Below, piece after piece: positions 1 to 11,199 of a stretch of DNA of 64,000 nucleotides. The DNA comes from Ridgeia piscesae (Eukaryota > Annelida > Polychaeta > Sabellida > Siboglinidae). The stretch is taken from NCBI GenBank assembly GCA_025642075.2, contig JAODUO010000569.1, positions 182,001 to 246,000 of the forward strand. Direction: 5' to 3'. Positions within the stretch are counted from its first letter, which is position 1, and each line of letters begins with the position of its first letter. The position numbers and the translations under genes were made by a program. The notes beneath the pieces are model-generated. The model saw nothing but the letters and a program-made list of their open reading frames with translations, was not told the DNA's origin and made no database searches.

Positions 1-470
1 CGGGTTTTGGCCTGCAGTCCGTGGGGGCTCGCAGCGGGCCGAATGATATAGTTGCGGGGCGGGCGCGGGCTCAGCTTTTTTCAGCCCGCACAGTTTATGT
101 CAAAATTTGCACATTGTTTGTGCCAATTCGTTGGTGGATTACCTGATAGCTCTTTGTGTGTGTGTGACACTGTGTGTTGCTTGCACGACAGCACGTGTGC
201 GATGAATATATGCTAGGTAGAACATATTATGTGTGCGTGCAACTAGATGTTGTGCATAGCTGCGTGTGTGTATGTGCGTTTAACTATGTTATGATAACAT
301 GGACTAACCATGACGTTTTGGTAAACAACATGTTGCCAGTGAGCATTCTGGTAACAGAACAGTTTGATGACACTGTTGAAAACATTCATAATATTTCACT
401 GTTTTGTTGTTTTGCCCTGCCAGCATTAGTCATTCATTAGAGTGTACATACAATAATTCACAGTAAAAGA
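1..470. other. Non-coding, no gene recognised
   Basis: GC-rich for the first 90 bases, then TG-rich. The open frame at 174-440 is Cys/Val-rich because of TG runs and resembles no family I know. Nothing else is supported. Confidence 0.5.
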
Positions 471-1837
471 AATCACAGAAAAAAATACAATTTTGCCTCG
501 GAAAGTCACAGGAAATAAGGTCACAAAATAATGTTATTCAGACACTACAAAGGTTTGGTCTTGCATAGATGAGCACCATAACAATCTTTTGAATCTTTGA
601 CAACAGTAAGAAATAAGGTAACAAAATAATGTTATTGTGGCACAGATCGCTACAGACCGCCCTTTTTACACAATCACATCAATGATGCCAGACCTAACTA
701 ACAGCCTAGTTGATTTGGGTTCTCCCTTTAACACCAGTATCACCACCATTCACCAGGCTGCCTGTCTTGCTAGGCTGAGTGATGTTTGAACAACTCCCAA
801 GGAGACCTATTTAATTTGGGATACCTGGCTTGGTGAAAGGGCTTGCTTATCTGAGCCAGACCTTCTGTAACATGCAAAGGCAATTAACAGGCTGGTGGTG
901 CCCAGTTTTACTGTCCAGTAGGCACAGGTGCTAATTTGTGTAAATATTACTAAACTATGCCTGAATTATCTCACATTGGCATTGCTGACTCAAACCGAAT
1001 GAGTAACTAGGTAGAACATACAAAAATCAAGTGGTGCCTAATTAATTGATAAATTATATCATTTTTTTACAACATTCATCATTCATCATCCACTGATTAA
1101 TTGTCGGGTAATGTTTCATTGTCCAACTTTTCCTGAACAGCAATACTCCCAATTGTCTGTCTGTAAAATATCCCGCACAGCATCACAACCATATCAGGTG
1201 CTCAATTCCTTTTCATTCAGTTACAATTTAATTCAATTCAAAATCTTTCAATTCCAATTCGGGAATTGAATTGGAATCCAATCGATCAATTCCAGTTCTT
1301 TTTTAACTGAACACAGCCCTACCCTCGGGGTGAGGGCACCAGTCTATGTGTCATGTGATACGTCATTAGTAATAGTCCGATTAGTTCCATTATCAAAAGA
1401 CTAATGCTATATCTGAGTGGTCACAGTTCACTACATATCTGATTCTATTGATAAGTGTCCTATGTGTCTGTATCTAATTATATCGCTATAGAAATGTTAT
1501 CTATGTGTCTAATCAAATCAGTAAGTGTCCTGTATATATTTGATTGTGTCACTTTGTATCCTCTACATGTCTGATTGTGTCAGTAAATGTCCTCTACATG
1601 TCATCAGGTAATGTACATAAGCAGCTTCTACATTATAATTTCTGTTTGTTTCAGGACACTGACTTTGAATATGAATGCTTGTTGATGTCAGAAGTGTCAA
1701 CATTGAAGTGATCAGGCTTCCTGCTGGCGTTCATTGACAACGACACGTATCAAGTTCTGCTGTTGTCACCAATTCGGCGAGAACGATATAAGACACTGAG
1801 TGATTATTATCACCTTTGTGACGTCAACTCCCCATAG
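470..1837 (+). repeat. Upstream arm of the zinc-finger segmental duplication, copy 1
   Basis: From about 1070 onward this stretch matches about 21230-21930 closely (for example the run around the ATATCAGGTGCTCAATTCC motif, and the stretch beginning GACACTGACTTTG). Weaker similarity reaches back to about 470 versus about 20800. It contains AATTC-rich short repeats near 1200-1310. A pyrimidine tract ending TTTGTTTCAG near 1655 could be a splice acceptor of a 5' exon junction for the downstream zinc-finger gene, but I cannot place an upstream exon. Confidence 0.6.
1819..1826. promoter_or_regulatory. CRE palindrome upstream of zinc-finger gene 1
   Basis: TGACGTCA is a perfect CREB/ATF site. It sits at the head of the tandem repeats that precede the zinc-finger ORF, and the same site is kept at 21924-21931 in the duplicate locus. 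Function is inferred from the motif only. Confidence 0.5.
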
Positions 1838-2380
1838 CGGGGACACCATCCGAGTGTGTCATCAAGTCCCCTGTGATGGACACACCATTCAAGAGTGACA
1901 TCAACTCCTCAGTGGTCAGTACGCCATTGATGTCAACTCCCTGTCATTTTGACACCATTCGAGTGTGTCATCAAGTCCCCTGTGATGAACATGCCATTCA
2001 AGAGTGACATCAACTCCTCAGTGGTCAGTACGTCATTGATGTCAACTCCCTGTCATTTTGACACCATTCGAGTGTGTCATCAAGTCCCCTGTGATGGACA
2101 CACCATTCAAGAGTGACATCAACTCCTCAGTGGTCAGTACGCCATTGATGTCAACTCCCTGTCATTTTGACACCATTCGAGTGTGTCATCAACACCCCTG
2201 TGGTGGGGACACCATTCGAGTGTGACACCAACTTACCATTTGAGTTTCACGTGAACTCCCCATAGTATTGACACCATTCCGATGTGACATCTACTCCCCG
2301 TTGTCAGGACATCGTGCCACTGTGACATCAACTCTTCAAAGTGGGGACACCATTCAAGTGTGACAATTGAACTGCAGCAT
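1838..2380 (+). repeat. 109-bp tandem repeat built from 36-bp subunits
   Basis: The phrase ATCAAGTCCCCTGTGATG recurs at about 1861, 1970 and 2079, giving a 109-bp period in three near-perfect copies. Within it are roughly 36-bp subunits of the form GTGACATCAACTCC ... GACACCATTCGAGT. More diverged subunits continue to about 2365. Each subunit begins with a TGACRTCA or TGATGTCA motif, one base away from the CRE palindrome at the start of the array. Confidence 0.8.
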
Positions 2381-2459
2381 TCACAGAGACTGATCATTTA
2401 CGCCTACACTATAGAAAAACACTACAACTTTTATTCCTGAAGCAATCACTACTCTCAGC

Positions 2460-3890
2460 ATGGATATAAATGTGTGCCCTCGAGCAAATAAGAAACAGTT
2501 TAAATGCAATACGTGTGGGATATGTTGTTTAAATAAGAGTAAACTGATAATACATGTACGCACTCACACTGGGGAGAAACCATACAAATGTGATGTCTGT
2601 GGTGCACAATTCTCAGTAAATAGTCATTTGAATACACATATCCGTATCCACACTGGGGAGAAACCCTACAAATGTGATACCTGTGGTGCAAAATTCTCAA
2701 CAAATGGTGATGTGAAGAAACATGTCCGTATCCACACCGGGGAGAAACCCTACAAATGTGATACCTGTGGTGCACAATTCTCAGTAAGAGGTTATTTGAA
2801 GACACATTTTCGTATCCACACTGGGGAGAAACCCTACAAATGTGATACCTGTGGTGCACAATTCTCAGTAAGAGGTCATTTGAAGAAACATATCCGTATC
2901 CACACTGGGGAGAAACCCTACAAATGTGATACCTGTGGTGCACAGTTCTCAGAAAGGGGTTCTTTGAAGAGACATGTCCGTATCCACACTGGGGAGAAAC
3001 CCTACAAATGTGATACCTGTGGAGCACAGTTCTCACATAGTGGTAATTTGAAGTCACATGTTCGTATCCACACTGGGGAAAAACCCTACAAATGTGATAC
3101 TTGTGGAGCACAGTTCTCACATAGTGGTAGTTTGAAGTCACATGTTCATATCCACACTGGGGAGAAACCCTACAAGTGTGACATCTGTGGTGCACAATTC
3201 TCAGACAGTGGTTATTTGAAGAAACATGTCCGTATGCACTCTGGGGAGAAACCCTACAAATGTGATACATGTAGTGCACAATTCTCACAAAATTGTCGTT
3301 TGAAGATACATATCCGTAGTCACACTGGGGAGAAACCCTATAAATGTGATACCTGTGGTGCACAGTTCTCAGAAAGTGGTCATTTGAAGACACATGTCCG
3401 TATCCACACTGGGGAAAAACCCTTCAAATGTGATACCTGTGGTGCACAATTCTCAGTAAGTGGTAATTTGAAGACACATGTCCGTATCCACACTGGGGAG
3501 AAACCCTACCAATGTTATACGTGTGGTGCACAATTCTCAGTAAGTGGTTATTTGAAGACACATCTCCGTATTCACAATGGGGAAAAACCCTACAAATGTG
3601 ATACCTGTGGTGCACAATTCTCACAAAATGTCCATTTGAAGAAACACATCCGTAGCCACACTGGGGAGAAACCCTACAAATGTGATACATGTGGTGCACA
3701 ATTCTCACAAAATGGTCATTTGAAGAGACATGTCCGTATCCATACTGGGGAGAAACCCTACAAAAGTGATACCTGTGGTGCACAGTTCTCAGAAAGGGGT
3801 TATTTGAAGAAACATGTCCATATGCACACTGGGGGAAACCCTACAAATGTGATACCTGTGGTGCACAGTTGTCAGAAAGGGCTTATTTGA
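2460..3890 (+). CDS. C2H2 zinc-finger protein, 16 tandem fingers
   Basis: The 476-residue open frame is almost wholly C2H2 zinc fingers of 28 residues. The spacing is C-x2-C-x12-H-x3-H, with TGEKPYKC linkers typical of DNA-binding poly-zinc-finger proteins. Finger 1 (residues 16-38) is atypical (CGICCLNKSKL). Fingers 2-15 are canonical, and finger 16 has lost its first cysteine (YKSDTC). Variation sits at the helix base-contact positions, as in SVRGYL, SERGSL, SHSGNL and SQNCRL. A frameshift near 3830 ends the array (TGGNPTN), and the real ancestral frame continues into dead fingers downstream. The start ATG at 2460 is the first in frame and gives a 15-residue leader. No KRAB, SCAN or BTB domain is present. 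A sequence-specific nuclear DNA-binding protein is likely, but its targets are unknown. It could be an exon of a larger spliced gene or an expressed but recently truncated copy. Confidence 0.85.
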   Translation: MDINVCPRANKKQFKCNTCGICCLNKSKLIIHVRTHTGEKPYKCDVCGAQFSVNSHLNTHIRIHTGEKPYKCDTCGAKFSTNGDVKKHVRIHTGEKPYKCDTCGAQFSVRGYLKTHFRIHTGEKPYKCDTCGAQFSVRGHLKKHIRIHTGEKPYKCDTCGAQFSERGSLKRHVRIHTGEKPYKCDTCGAQFSHSGNLKSHVRIHTGEKPYKCDTCGAQFSHSGSLKSHVHIHTGEKPYKCDICGAQFSDSGYLKKHVRMHSGEKPYKCDTCSAQFSQNCRLKIHIRSHTGEKPYKCDTCGAQFSESGHLKTHVRIHTGEKPFKCDTCGAQFSVSGNLKTHVRIHTGEKPYQCYTCGAQFSVSGYLKTHLRIHNGEKPYKCDTCGAQFSQNVHLKKHIRSHTGEKPYKCDTCGAQFSQNGHLKRHVRIHTGEKPYKSDTCGAQFSERGYLKKHVHMHTGGNPTNVIPVVHSCQKGLI

Positions 3891-4799
3891 AGAAACAATT
3901 CCATATGCACACTGGGGAAAAAACCCTATAGATGTGATACCTGTGGTGGACAATTCTCAGAAAAGGGTACTTTGAAGAAACATATCCATATCCACACAGC
4001 CAAGAAACCATACTAATGTGATACCTGTTGTGCAAAGTTCTCAAACAAATGGTAGTTTAAAGAGACATCGGTATCCCCACTGGGTAGAGACCCTAGAAAT
4101 GTGATGCCTTTGGTGGACAATTCTCTGAAACGGGTACTTTGAAGAAACATGACCATATCCCCACTGGGTAGAGACCCTACAAATGTGATGCCTTTGGTGG
4201 ACAATTCTCAGAAACGGGTACTTTGAAGAAACATGTCCATATCCCCACTGGGTAGAGACCCTACAAATGTGATGCCTTTGGTGGACAATTCTCTGAAACG
4301 GGTACTTTGAAGAAACATGTCCATATCCCCACTGGTAGAGACCCTACAAATGTGATGCCTTTGGTGGACAATTCTCTGAAACGGGTACTTTGAAGAAACA
4401 TGTCCATATCCCCACTGGGTAGAGACCCTACAAATGTGATACCTTTGGTGGACAATTCTCTGAAACGGGTACTTTGAAGAAACATGCCATATCCCCACTG
4501 GGTAGAGACCCTACAAATGTGATGCCTTTGGTGGACAATTCTCGAAACGGGTACTTTGAAGAAACATGTCCATATCCCCACTGGGTAGAGACCCTACAAA
4601 TGTGATGCCTTTGGTGGACAATTCTCTGAAACGGGTACTTTGAAGAAACATGTCCATATCCCCACTGGGTAGAGACCCTACAAATGTGATGCCTTTGGTG
4701 GACAATTCTCTGAAACGGGTACTTTGAAGAAACATGTCCATATCCCCACTGGGTAGAGACCATACAAATGTGATACCAGTGGTGCACAATTCTGAGTTA
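3830..4799 (+). pseudogene. Satellite-like tail of degenerate 84-bp zinc-finger units
   Basis: The finger unit continues with one frameshift into about 11 further 84-bp copies. The distal copies are nearly identical to each other. Each reads PTG-stop-RPYKCDAFGGQFSE, so an in-frame TAG replaces the GEK linker, the second zinc cysteine is lost, and the last histidine is now proline. They cannot encode fingers and now behave like a minisatellite. The opposite-strand frames over this block are shadows. Confidence 0.85.
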
Positions 4800-5250
4800 G
4801 TTGCTGATGTTACTGTGGAGACTGCTTGTGCTGGGATGTCGACCTCTGTGTATTTTATGTGGACACATCACGGCAAATGTAGTGAACTTCCCTACAATTA
4901 ATCATGGACGCTGTCTGCACATTTTAAGTGTGGTCTTTATTGTCAGTTAACAACATGTCACACAGACAGAGGCGGTTTCAGAATCACCCAAATTAGGAAT
5001 TATATTGACAGCTCCATGATTCAAGGTATCCATTCTTGAATTAACAGCGTTGTATACAGTCAACAATAAACGTCATTTATTTTAAAGTTACTGCTTTATC
5101 TATTGTCAAACAACAGTTCAATGTTACTTTAATTTGCAAAAAATGTACACAGGTGTATTAACACAAACATATAACCACCTGAAACTTATCGTGTTAGTAA
5201 TATAAATTATCCGGTTACATAGACATATTACATTTATAACATCAAAATTA
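4799..5250 (+). repeat. 3' flank of zinc-finger locus, duplicated at 23890-24345
   Basis: Starting at TTGCTGATGTTACTGTGG, this flank is close to identical to 23891-24345. That marks the right end of the segmental duplication. It holds a candidate polyadenylation signal AATAAA at 5065-5070 (24157-24162 in the other copy), plausibly ending the zinc-finger transcript. Confidence 0.75.
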
Positions 5251-5254
5251 CTCA

Positions 5255-5690
5255 CGCACAAACACGCACACACACACACGCGCAATACATACATACAAAA
5301 ACTGGCACACAATTTCACACGTACGCACTCACAAACACTGGTACATACACATATACACACATTGCCAAATACGCAGTCACATATATAAACAGACGCATGC
5401 AAGCGTGCACGCAACAACACACGCAGGCAAGCACGGAAATACACTTCACGATAATTTCAATTGGTACATCCTATCGCATTTATCTGATCCTATTTACGCT
5501 CCCAAAAACAAGTTATATGAATCTACCCAGGCGTGATTCTATCGCGCACACTCGCGTACTTGAGCAGGAATACATAGGCACAGGCGCAGACATGAACACG
5601 TACATGCACACGCACATATGAACTAACTCGTACACGTTTGCGCACGAACACAAGTATGAATTATGGCCCTAATATCGTTCCAGAGATAAG
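5255..5690 (+). repeat. CA-rich dispersed repeat, copy 1
   Basis: About 440 bp of CA/CG-rich sequence ending in CCTAATATCGTTCCA. It is repeated at 6400-6835 in the same orientation and at 27765-28140 inverted. The last stretch alone recurs at 28787-28820. The family may be part of an L2-type LINE, because in two copies LINE reverse-transcriptase leader sequence follows directly. The open frames here are microsatellite-like and not credible. Confidence 0.7.
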
Positions 5691-5699
5691 GGGGATAGA

Positions 5700-6160
5700 T
5701 TATGATGTGTGGATGAGGGGGGGATTTATAAGAATCAGAAGATTCAGAATGTTCTGATTCGGACTGATCACATCTCATTTGTCTAAGCCCGTAGCATTTA
5801 CATGGAAAAATTATTTTTGTTGACACATTTTAAGTGGTTTTATTTGATAACCACTGAAGTTACTGCTATTAAAACAGCTAAAGTATAATTGGTTCTCTTC
5901 TTTTGCATTAATCAATTATTTTACTGCAAGAAAACCTTATGGGAGTAGTTTGCTTGAAGTACAGCAATACCAAGGTAAAACGGATTTAGACGTTAACATC
6001 GTTCACTGAACATAATTATGAAATGATCCCCAAAACATAAGATTGCAATTAGTAAACCACATATATTTGATAGGCGTGGATTCATTATTATAATAGCTAT
6101 AGCTTACAAGCATTGTTTTGCTCCTAAGTTTTGAACTATTACCCCCTTTCAGCATGGTAT
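5700..6160. other. Non-coding AT-rich spacer
   Basis: No frame, repeat family or RNA gene was recognised. Confidence 0.5.
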
Positions 6161-6165
6161 AACAG

Positions 6166-6167
<2 letters not shown>

Positions 6168-6228
<61 letters not shown>

Positions 6229-6286
6229 CATACACACACTGATGCACATACACCCTTACACACACACACACATCACACACACACCA

Positions 6287-6357
<71 letters not shown>

Positions 6358-6424
6358 ACACACACTCACACACACACACACACACACACACAACAACATA
6401 CACTACACACACACACACAATACA
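6168..6424. repeat. Compound microsatellite (TA)n then (CA)n
   Basis: A run of TA dinucleotides (about 6168-6224) is followed by CACA runs with occasional T, to about 6420. The TYTHTHTH and VCVCVC frames across it are artefacts. Confidence 0.95.
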
Positions 6425-6835
6425 AACATATAAACACACAAACACTGCCACACAGTTTCACACGTACGCACTCACAAACACCGGTACAAACACGTACACA
6501 CACATTGCCACATACGGAACCACATACATAAACAGACGCACACACACAGGCACACACGCACGCACACACTCTTCACGAGAATTTCAATTGGTACATCCTA
6601 TCGCATTTATCTGACCCTAATTAGGCTTCCCTTCCCAAAACAAGTTATATGAATTTACCCAAGCATGATTCTAACACGCACACTCGATTACTTGAGCAAG
6701 AATACATAGGCACAGGCGCACACACGAACACGTACGTGCACACGCACATATAAAGTAACCCGTACACGTATGCGCAAGACTGCACGAACACAAGAATGAA
6801 TCATGTCCCTAATATCGTTCCATATATAAGCAGGG
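6400..6835 (+). repeat. CA-rich dispersed repeat, copy 2
   Basis: It matches 5255-5690 along its length and ends in the same CCTAATATCGTTCCA tail. It is directly followed by a TG microsatellite (6858-6920) and a LINE fragment. Confidence 0.7.
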
Positions 6836-6853
6836 GTGTCTGTATGTCTCTGC

Positions 6854-6856
<3 letters not shown>

Positions 6857-6921
<65 letters not shown>
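6857..6921. repeat. (TG)n microsatellite
   Basis: About 32 TG dinucleotides in an unbroken run. Confidence 0.97.
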
Positions 6922-6924
<3 letters not shown>

Positions 6925-6925
<1 letters not shown>

Positions 6926-7035
6926 GAGTGCATATTAGAGGATTAAAGAAAGACTTTAGAAGTAAAATGAAACTAGCCAAATTGGAGTATAAACAGAAAG
7001 TTGAACAAAAACTGCTATCTGTTAAATGTCGGACG
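6925..7035 (+). mobile_element. L2-type LINE fragment
   Basis: The segment encodes RGLKKDFRSKMKLAKLEYKQ-like sequence. It is near-identical in DNA to 28838-28930, where reverse-transcriptase N-terminal sequence continues. Here the homology stops abruptly near 7035. Confidence 0.6.
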
Positions 7036-7860
7036 AAATTGTAGTAAACACCGGAGCTCCAAAAAGATTCGTCCTTCCGCAATTCGACTATACAATAAAA
7101 TAATTAAAGTCCCCATAAGTCCCAGTCAGGTCGAAAATGGGGTTTTTTTTCACGTATTAAAAAATAAATACCCTTTGCTGCGAAAGCTCGCGGGCTTTTG
7201 GAACAATTTAATTCTGATCATTTCCCAAACTATTAATGCTTTATTGCGGCCAACGCGACAGACTGAACGGCCTTTTTTTCCAAGATCCACGTTATCGGAC
7301 CAACTTGTCTTAAAAATATAATTGGATTGTCCTTCCGCAACGTTTTTTTTTAAATGAAAACTCGGGCCAATCAAGGGTTTGGGTATCCTTGTTAAGGATT
7401 TTTCACAAAACTTTTATCAAGGTACATATTATTATTTGAACCCGATAACTATTTCTAAGAAATCTATGGTTTTTGAAAATCGTCAGAGGATATTTTGCCA
7501 TTTTGTCCAATGTTTCCCACCCTTATTCCAAATTGCTAATAAATTAAATTGGGAAAACTTTAGGCAACATGATTGGTTTTGAAAATGGGCCTTGCAATTG
7601 GGATCCTCGGGCCCAAGGGGTTTCACAAAAATGATTAGGTTTTAAATATAAACCAAAATTTAAAAAGTGAGTTTGAGTGGCAAAAATTTTTGGGTCGTCC
7701 CCAAAAACCACAGTTATTTAATAACGTAGGCCACTGATTTTTTGGATTTTTTCAGGGTTGTAAAAGTATTAAAAGCCCCCCAAAATAGGGGGGGCCCCCA
7801 AATGTTTTCTTTTTTTTTTTTTATATGTAATAGAAAGAAACCTTAAAGGATTTGGTGGCT
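7036..7860. other. Non-coding, homopolymer-rich stretch of uncertain sequence quality
   Basis: There are many homopolymer runs (T8, C6, G7, T14), broken frames and no recognisable protein. It may be decayed LINE or poorly resolved sequence. Confidence 0.4.
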
Positions 7861-8123
7861 AGTTAATTAAGTGATACACTGATATGATTTTAACCAAACA
7901 TATTGATACACTTATGTTAAGTAAAGCGTAATGCATGGAACAATATAAATATATCGTGGCGATGTGTTCCTCTAGTTTTATGCAATGAAAACATGCACCG
8001 TGTGTTATATAACCTAACATTTATTATGACATCCGGAGCATTTGTGAAAACACTAACAACTGAAACGTCTTGATAACGTAGTGTATGTATCGTGAAAAAA
8101 ATTTAGTTTACACACCCACATGC

Positions 8124-8691
8124 GGATAACGTAGAATACACATAATAGCAATAATTTCGTATCATTGATTTGTTGTAGGATGCCTTTAAACATACGATTA
8201 CTGGAACACATACGCGACTTGTTACAAATTATTCCAGCACATCTTTAATTGTTCAGAGCTCGTATATAATATTCGTGGTTCCCCAGCTAACAAAATCAGG
8301 TTAGCAGAACGTTAGGAGAACGTTATTCCTATGTTACGATAACGTTATCTGGTAATGTTCTCCTAACGTTTTTTTTGGAAAGTATTTTTAATGTTCCCTT
8401 AACGTTACATATGGGAATGTTACTGCGTAACCTAATTATAACCTTTTGCTAACGTTACGGAAACGTTACGCGTTTGCTGGGTCCGAATAACACTCACCGA
8501 TAACGTAAAATACAATCGTTGTGACATCTGGCCAAATGTTAGCATTAATTACGGGTATAATTGTCATGGTATTACAGGCCCACAGTGCATTTGTATACAA
8601 TAGAAGAAAATGTAATGCCTGACCATTCGTTGCTTTGCATAATTAGCTTAACTAACTTGGATAACGTTGGATACAAATAACGTAGAATACA
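8124..8691 (+). repeat. Left cluster of GGATAACGTAAAATACA motif
   Basis: Matches start at 8124, 8498, 8659 and 8676, all in the same orientation, with a weaker one at 8069. The same motif reappears in a right cluster at 15233-15957. I take them as candidate subterminal repeats of a DNA transposon. Confidence 0.6.
8282..8481. mobile_element. About 200-bp MITE-like element rich in AACGTT
   Basis: The ends are inverted: CCCAGCTAAC at the left, and GTTTGCTGGG at the right (reverse complement CCCAGCAAAC). The interior carries about ten copies of the palindromic AACGTT/AACGTTA word. It has no coding capacity. I see no convincing target-site duplication. Confidence 0.55.
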
Positions 8692-8837
8692 ACGCTTCCC
8701 TGCCATTGATCAGTATAAGTGAGATATGATCTCAGCATCTAAGGGACACAGCCTGAATGCACGCTGTGACCTGTCTGTTGGAGCATGTGGGGTCAACGTT
8801 GCCACGATGTCCTTGCCAACTACCTATAGTTCGTCAG

Positions 8838-10501
8838 GACGTGTGGGCCAGCGGTAACATCCCTCGACTTTGCCAAAACTCTCCAGGAAGGTTACATTGA
8901 TCTCCTCTTCGTCAATTTCGGTGATCTTCCCTACATAGACTTTCGTGCTGTACCTCACAGCAACAACTGTCCCGACACGAATTCCCTCTTCTTTAACAGC
9001 TGAACTTTCTGTTTCCTCGACTTGACTTTGTCGTTCTTCTGTTTGTTGAGTCGGAGGTTCCTGAGTTTCTTGACTTACTTGTTCCGCGATAGATTAATTG
9101 ACCTTGCTCATTTGGCGCTCCGAGGGATGGCACCTATGTTGACGCGTTCTTGACCTCCTCCATCGTGACAAATAGATACGTCACCGCAGATTGTGTCTCG
9201 GAAATACCCCAAGCATAGAAATCTTGGGCCGTCTCCTACGCCATCGCACGGTCGATCCCTTGCCATGACCGCTTTCAAAGTACTGTCATGACGCATATAT
9301 GCCGAACATGGCCTTGTGCAGTGACGCTAGGTTGAAGATAGTACCGTTCCTATACTGACTTGTCGGTGAATCGGTCAGATGATGGATCTGTTGGATGTGC
9401 GCCAGATTCTGTTTGATCCAACCAACGACGGCCTTTAAGAATGCGAACACTGTCGCGACAGTGTGCGCCATTTCATCTGAAAGTACCACGAGGCTCTTGT
9501 GTTTCAGTTCTCCGTTTACACCCTTGTAGTGGATCACCGCCTGATGAATTGTCACCTGTTCCTTCGAATAGTACGCACTGCTAATTTCTTCCAGATAGTG
9601 GCATACGTAATTCTCGGCAAAATCTACCTGCATGGTGCATTCAGGTTTTGTGAGTGTTTCCTTCAGAAGGGCCAGATTCTCATACTACTCTTTCGGAGTG
9701 CTGTATGAATGAATCCAAGCTCTCCAAGAAATCTTCTTTGAATTTTGATTTCGGAACTGTCTCCTCCTAGTCTTCTTGATGGTAGTATCTTTGTGGGGGC
9801 GTACGACCTGTTTCCATACTTGGAAGGTGACCGTGTGGTTGCTTAATGCATCTATCTTCACAGCGAGAGATTCGCTCGTCTCTTTCTTGATTGAATGATC
9901 TGTAGACTGTTGAACACCCTGTGAACGCAGTACTCGTAGACGTAAGGCAACATTCTGGTGGGTTTTGCACAAACAGACTTTACGCGATGCGTATGAGACA
10001 GGCAGAACATTCTTCGGTCGGCAGCTTTGGAACAACGCAAGCTGATGTTTTGGTTGGGGTTTTCAAAGTTGTACTTTTTATAGAGTACCATTATGCTGTC
10101 GTTGAGAATGTACTTCTGTATCCGCTTACCATATCCACTTTCGCAGTGTCCCGTTAGCCAGGCAAGCAGGTTGCGTTTTCATCCTTTTTGAAGAAGAAGC
10201 CAATCGACTTATACTTAATAGCAGCCGTTATTTTCCTATTCGAATCTGTCTTTTCGTACGCCGACTTAGGCACCTTCCTTTGCATCTTGAGCGTGCCAGC
10301 CAGAAGTCTTACAGAACAGGTCTTATTGGCCGACTTTTTAGTGAACCTATATGCCACCTTTCCAGATGGTCTAAGATGCTTCATCAAGGTGTGATGTAGG
10401 TTAAGCGCCTTGCGTACTCGTGTTGCCTTGCGTGGTGTAATCCCAATGTCACGCAGCAGGACATCAGCATTCTTGGTAGGTATGTATAATATCATGCACA
10501 A
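8838..10501 (-). pseudogene. Broken ORF of an unclassified DNA-transposon-like protein
   Basis: Reading the minus strand from 10501 down, consecutive pieces in different frames make one protein-like series. First comes a basic N-terminal region (10501-10154). Next is a segment with PNQNISL and a C-L-C-x-T-H-like motif (about 10091-9770; compare CLCKTHQNVALRL). Then follows a catalytic-looking block at 9633-9286 with VDFAENYVCHYLEE, LSDEMAHTVATVFAF and TDSPTSQY. Last is a C-terminal SH3/Tudor-like stretch (about 8995-8838) reading GIRVGTVVAVRY and YVGKITEIDEEE, ending at a stop. This order resembles uncharacterised proteins found in multicopy form in many invertebrate genomes. I cannot name the superfamily. 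Frameshifts and stops between pieces show that the copy is dead. The plus-strand frames here are shadows. Confidence 0.55.
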
Positions 10502-11170
10502 CTTTTATAATAAAAATAAACAAGGTAATCTCATATAGTATACCTTGAATGTAAATTTGGGAACGAAAAAATTATCCTTATGAAGGGAATCTAGCTAGTA
10601 CAATGTCACATGTGTTTGTCAACTGTTGAAGTTAGATAACTGGCGGGAAAATTGGCTGATGTAGAGGTTTGAAATTGGTGGTGTATAAAATTTGAAAAAC
10701 AAGCGGAAATATTGATTGATAAGTATTATTCTTGTGTTAAGGTTATTCATAAAGTGGTACTGGACATTATTGAGTAGTAGTTTTGGTTAAAGTTTGTTAG
10801 TTAACAGTATTTTTGAACAGATTAGTATAGTGGGTGATAATAGGGTAATCTAGGCTTCGACAAATTGCATGTAAACAAGATTGAGCAAATCTCTTTATTT
10901 GATATAGTATATAAGAGATAAAGCAATAAGAGTAACAACTACATATGTAAGATAAAACTGTGAATAGGTATCATTGTTTTTAAAAAAATAAACAAGGTTT
11001 TAGTAGGAAACCCTTGTTTGTTTATATAGGTAGTGTCCAACGTTTCCGCTGGGGAACGGTACCAGTACAGACTAAAATTATTGTTCATGGTAGCATAGGT
11101 AGTAAGTTGTTTATAACTAAAGGTGCTGCAGTTGTGTACACAATAAAAAAACAGTCTTTCTAAAGACTAA
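10502..11170. repeat. Non-coding; includes a direct repeat shared with 15333-15443 and 15670-15740
   Basis: About 110 bp starting near 10510 (AAGGTAATCTCATATAG, then CCTTGAATGTAAA and GAAGGGAATCTAGCTAGTA) recur at 15343-15440, and in diverged form at 15691. The rest (10623-11170) is AT-rich with no gene seen. Confidence 0.65.
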
Positions 11171-11199
11171 TTTGGGTTTTAAACTAAAGTTGATTTTGA

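Noticed and set aside
2500..4789. Minus-strand frames with HHRYHICRVSPQCGYG repeats
   Set aside because: Antisense shadows of the zinc-finger repeat; the plus strand has intact C2H2 spacing.
6131..7082. THTHTH and VCVCVC frames
   Set aside because: Microsatellite translation.
9499..10394. Plus-strand frames over the transposon-like ORF
   Set aside because: Shadows; the minus strand gives a consistent series of family-like motifs across several pieces.
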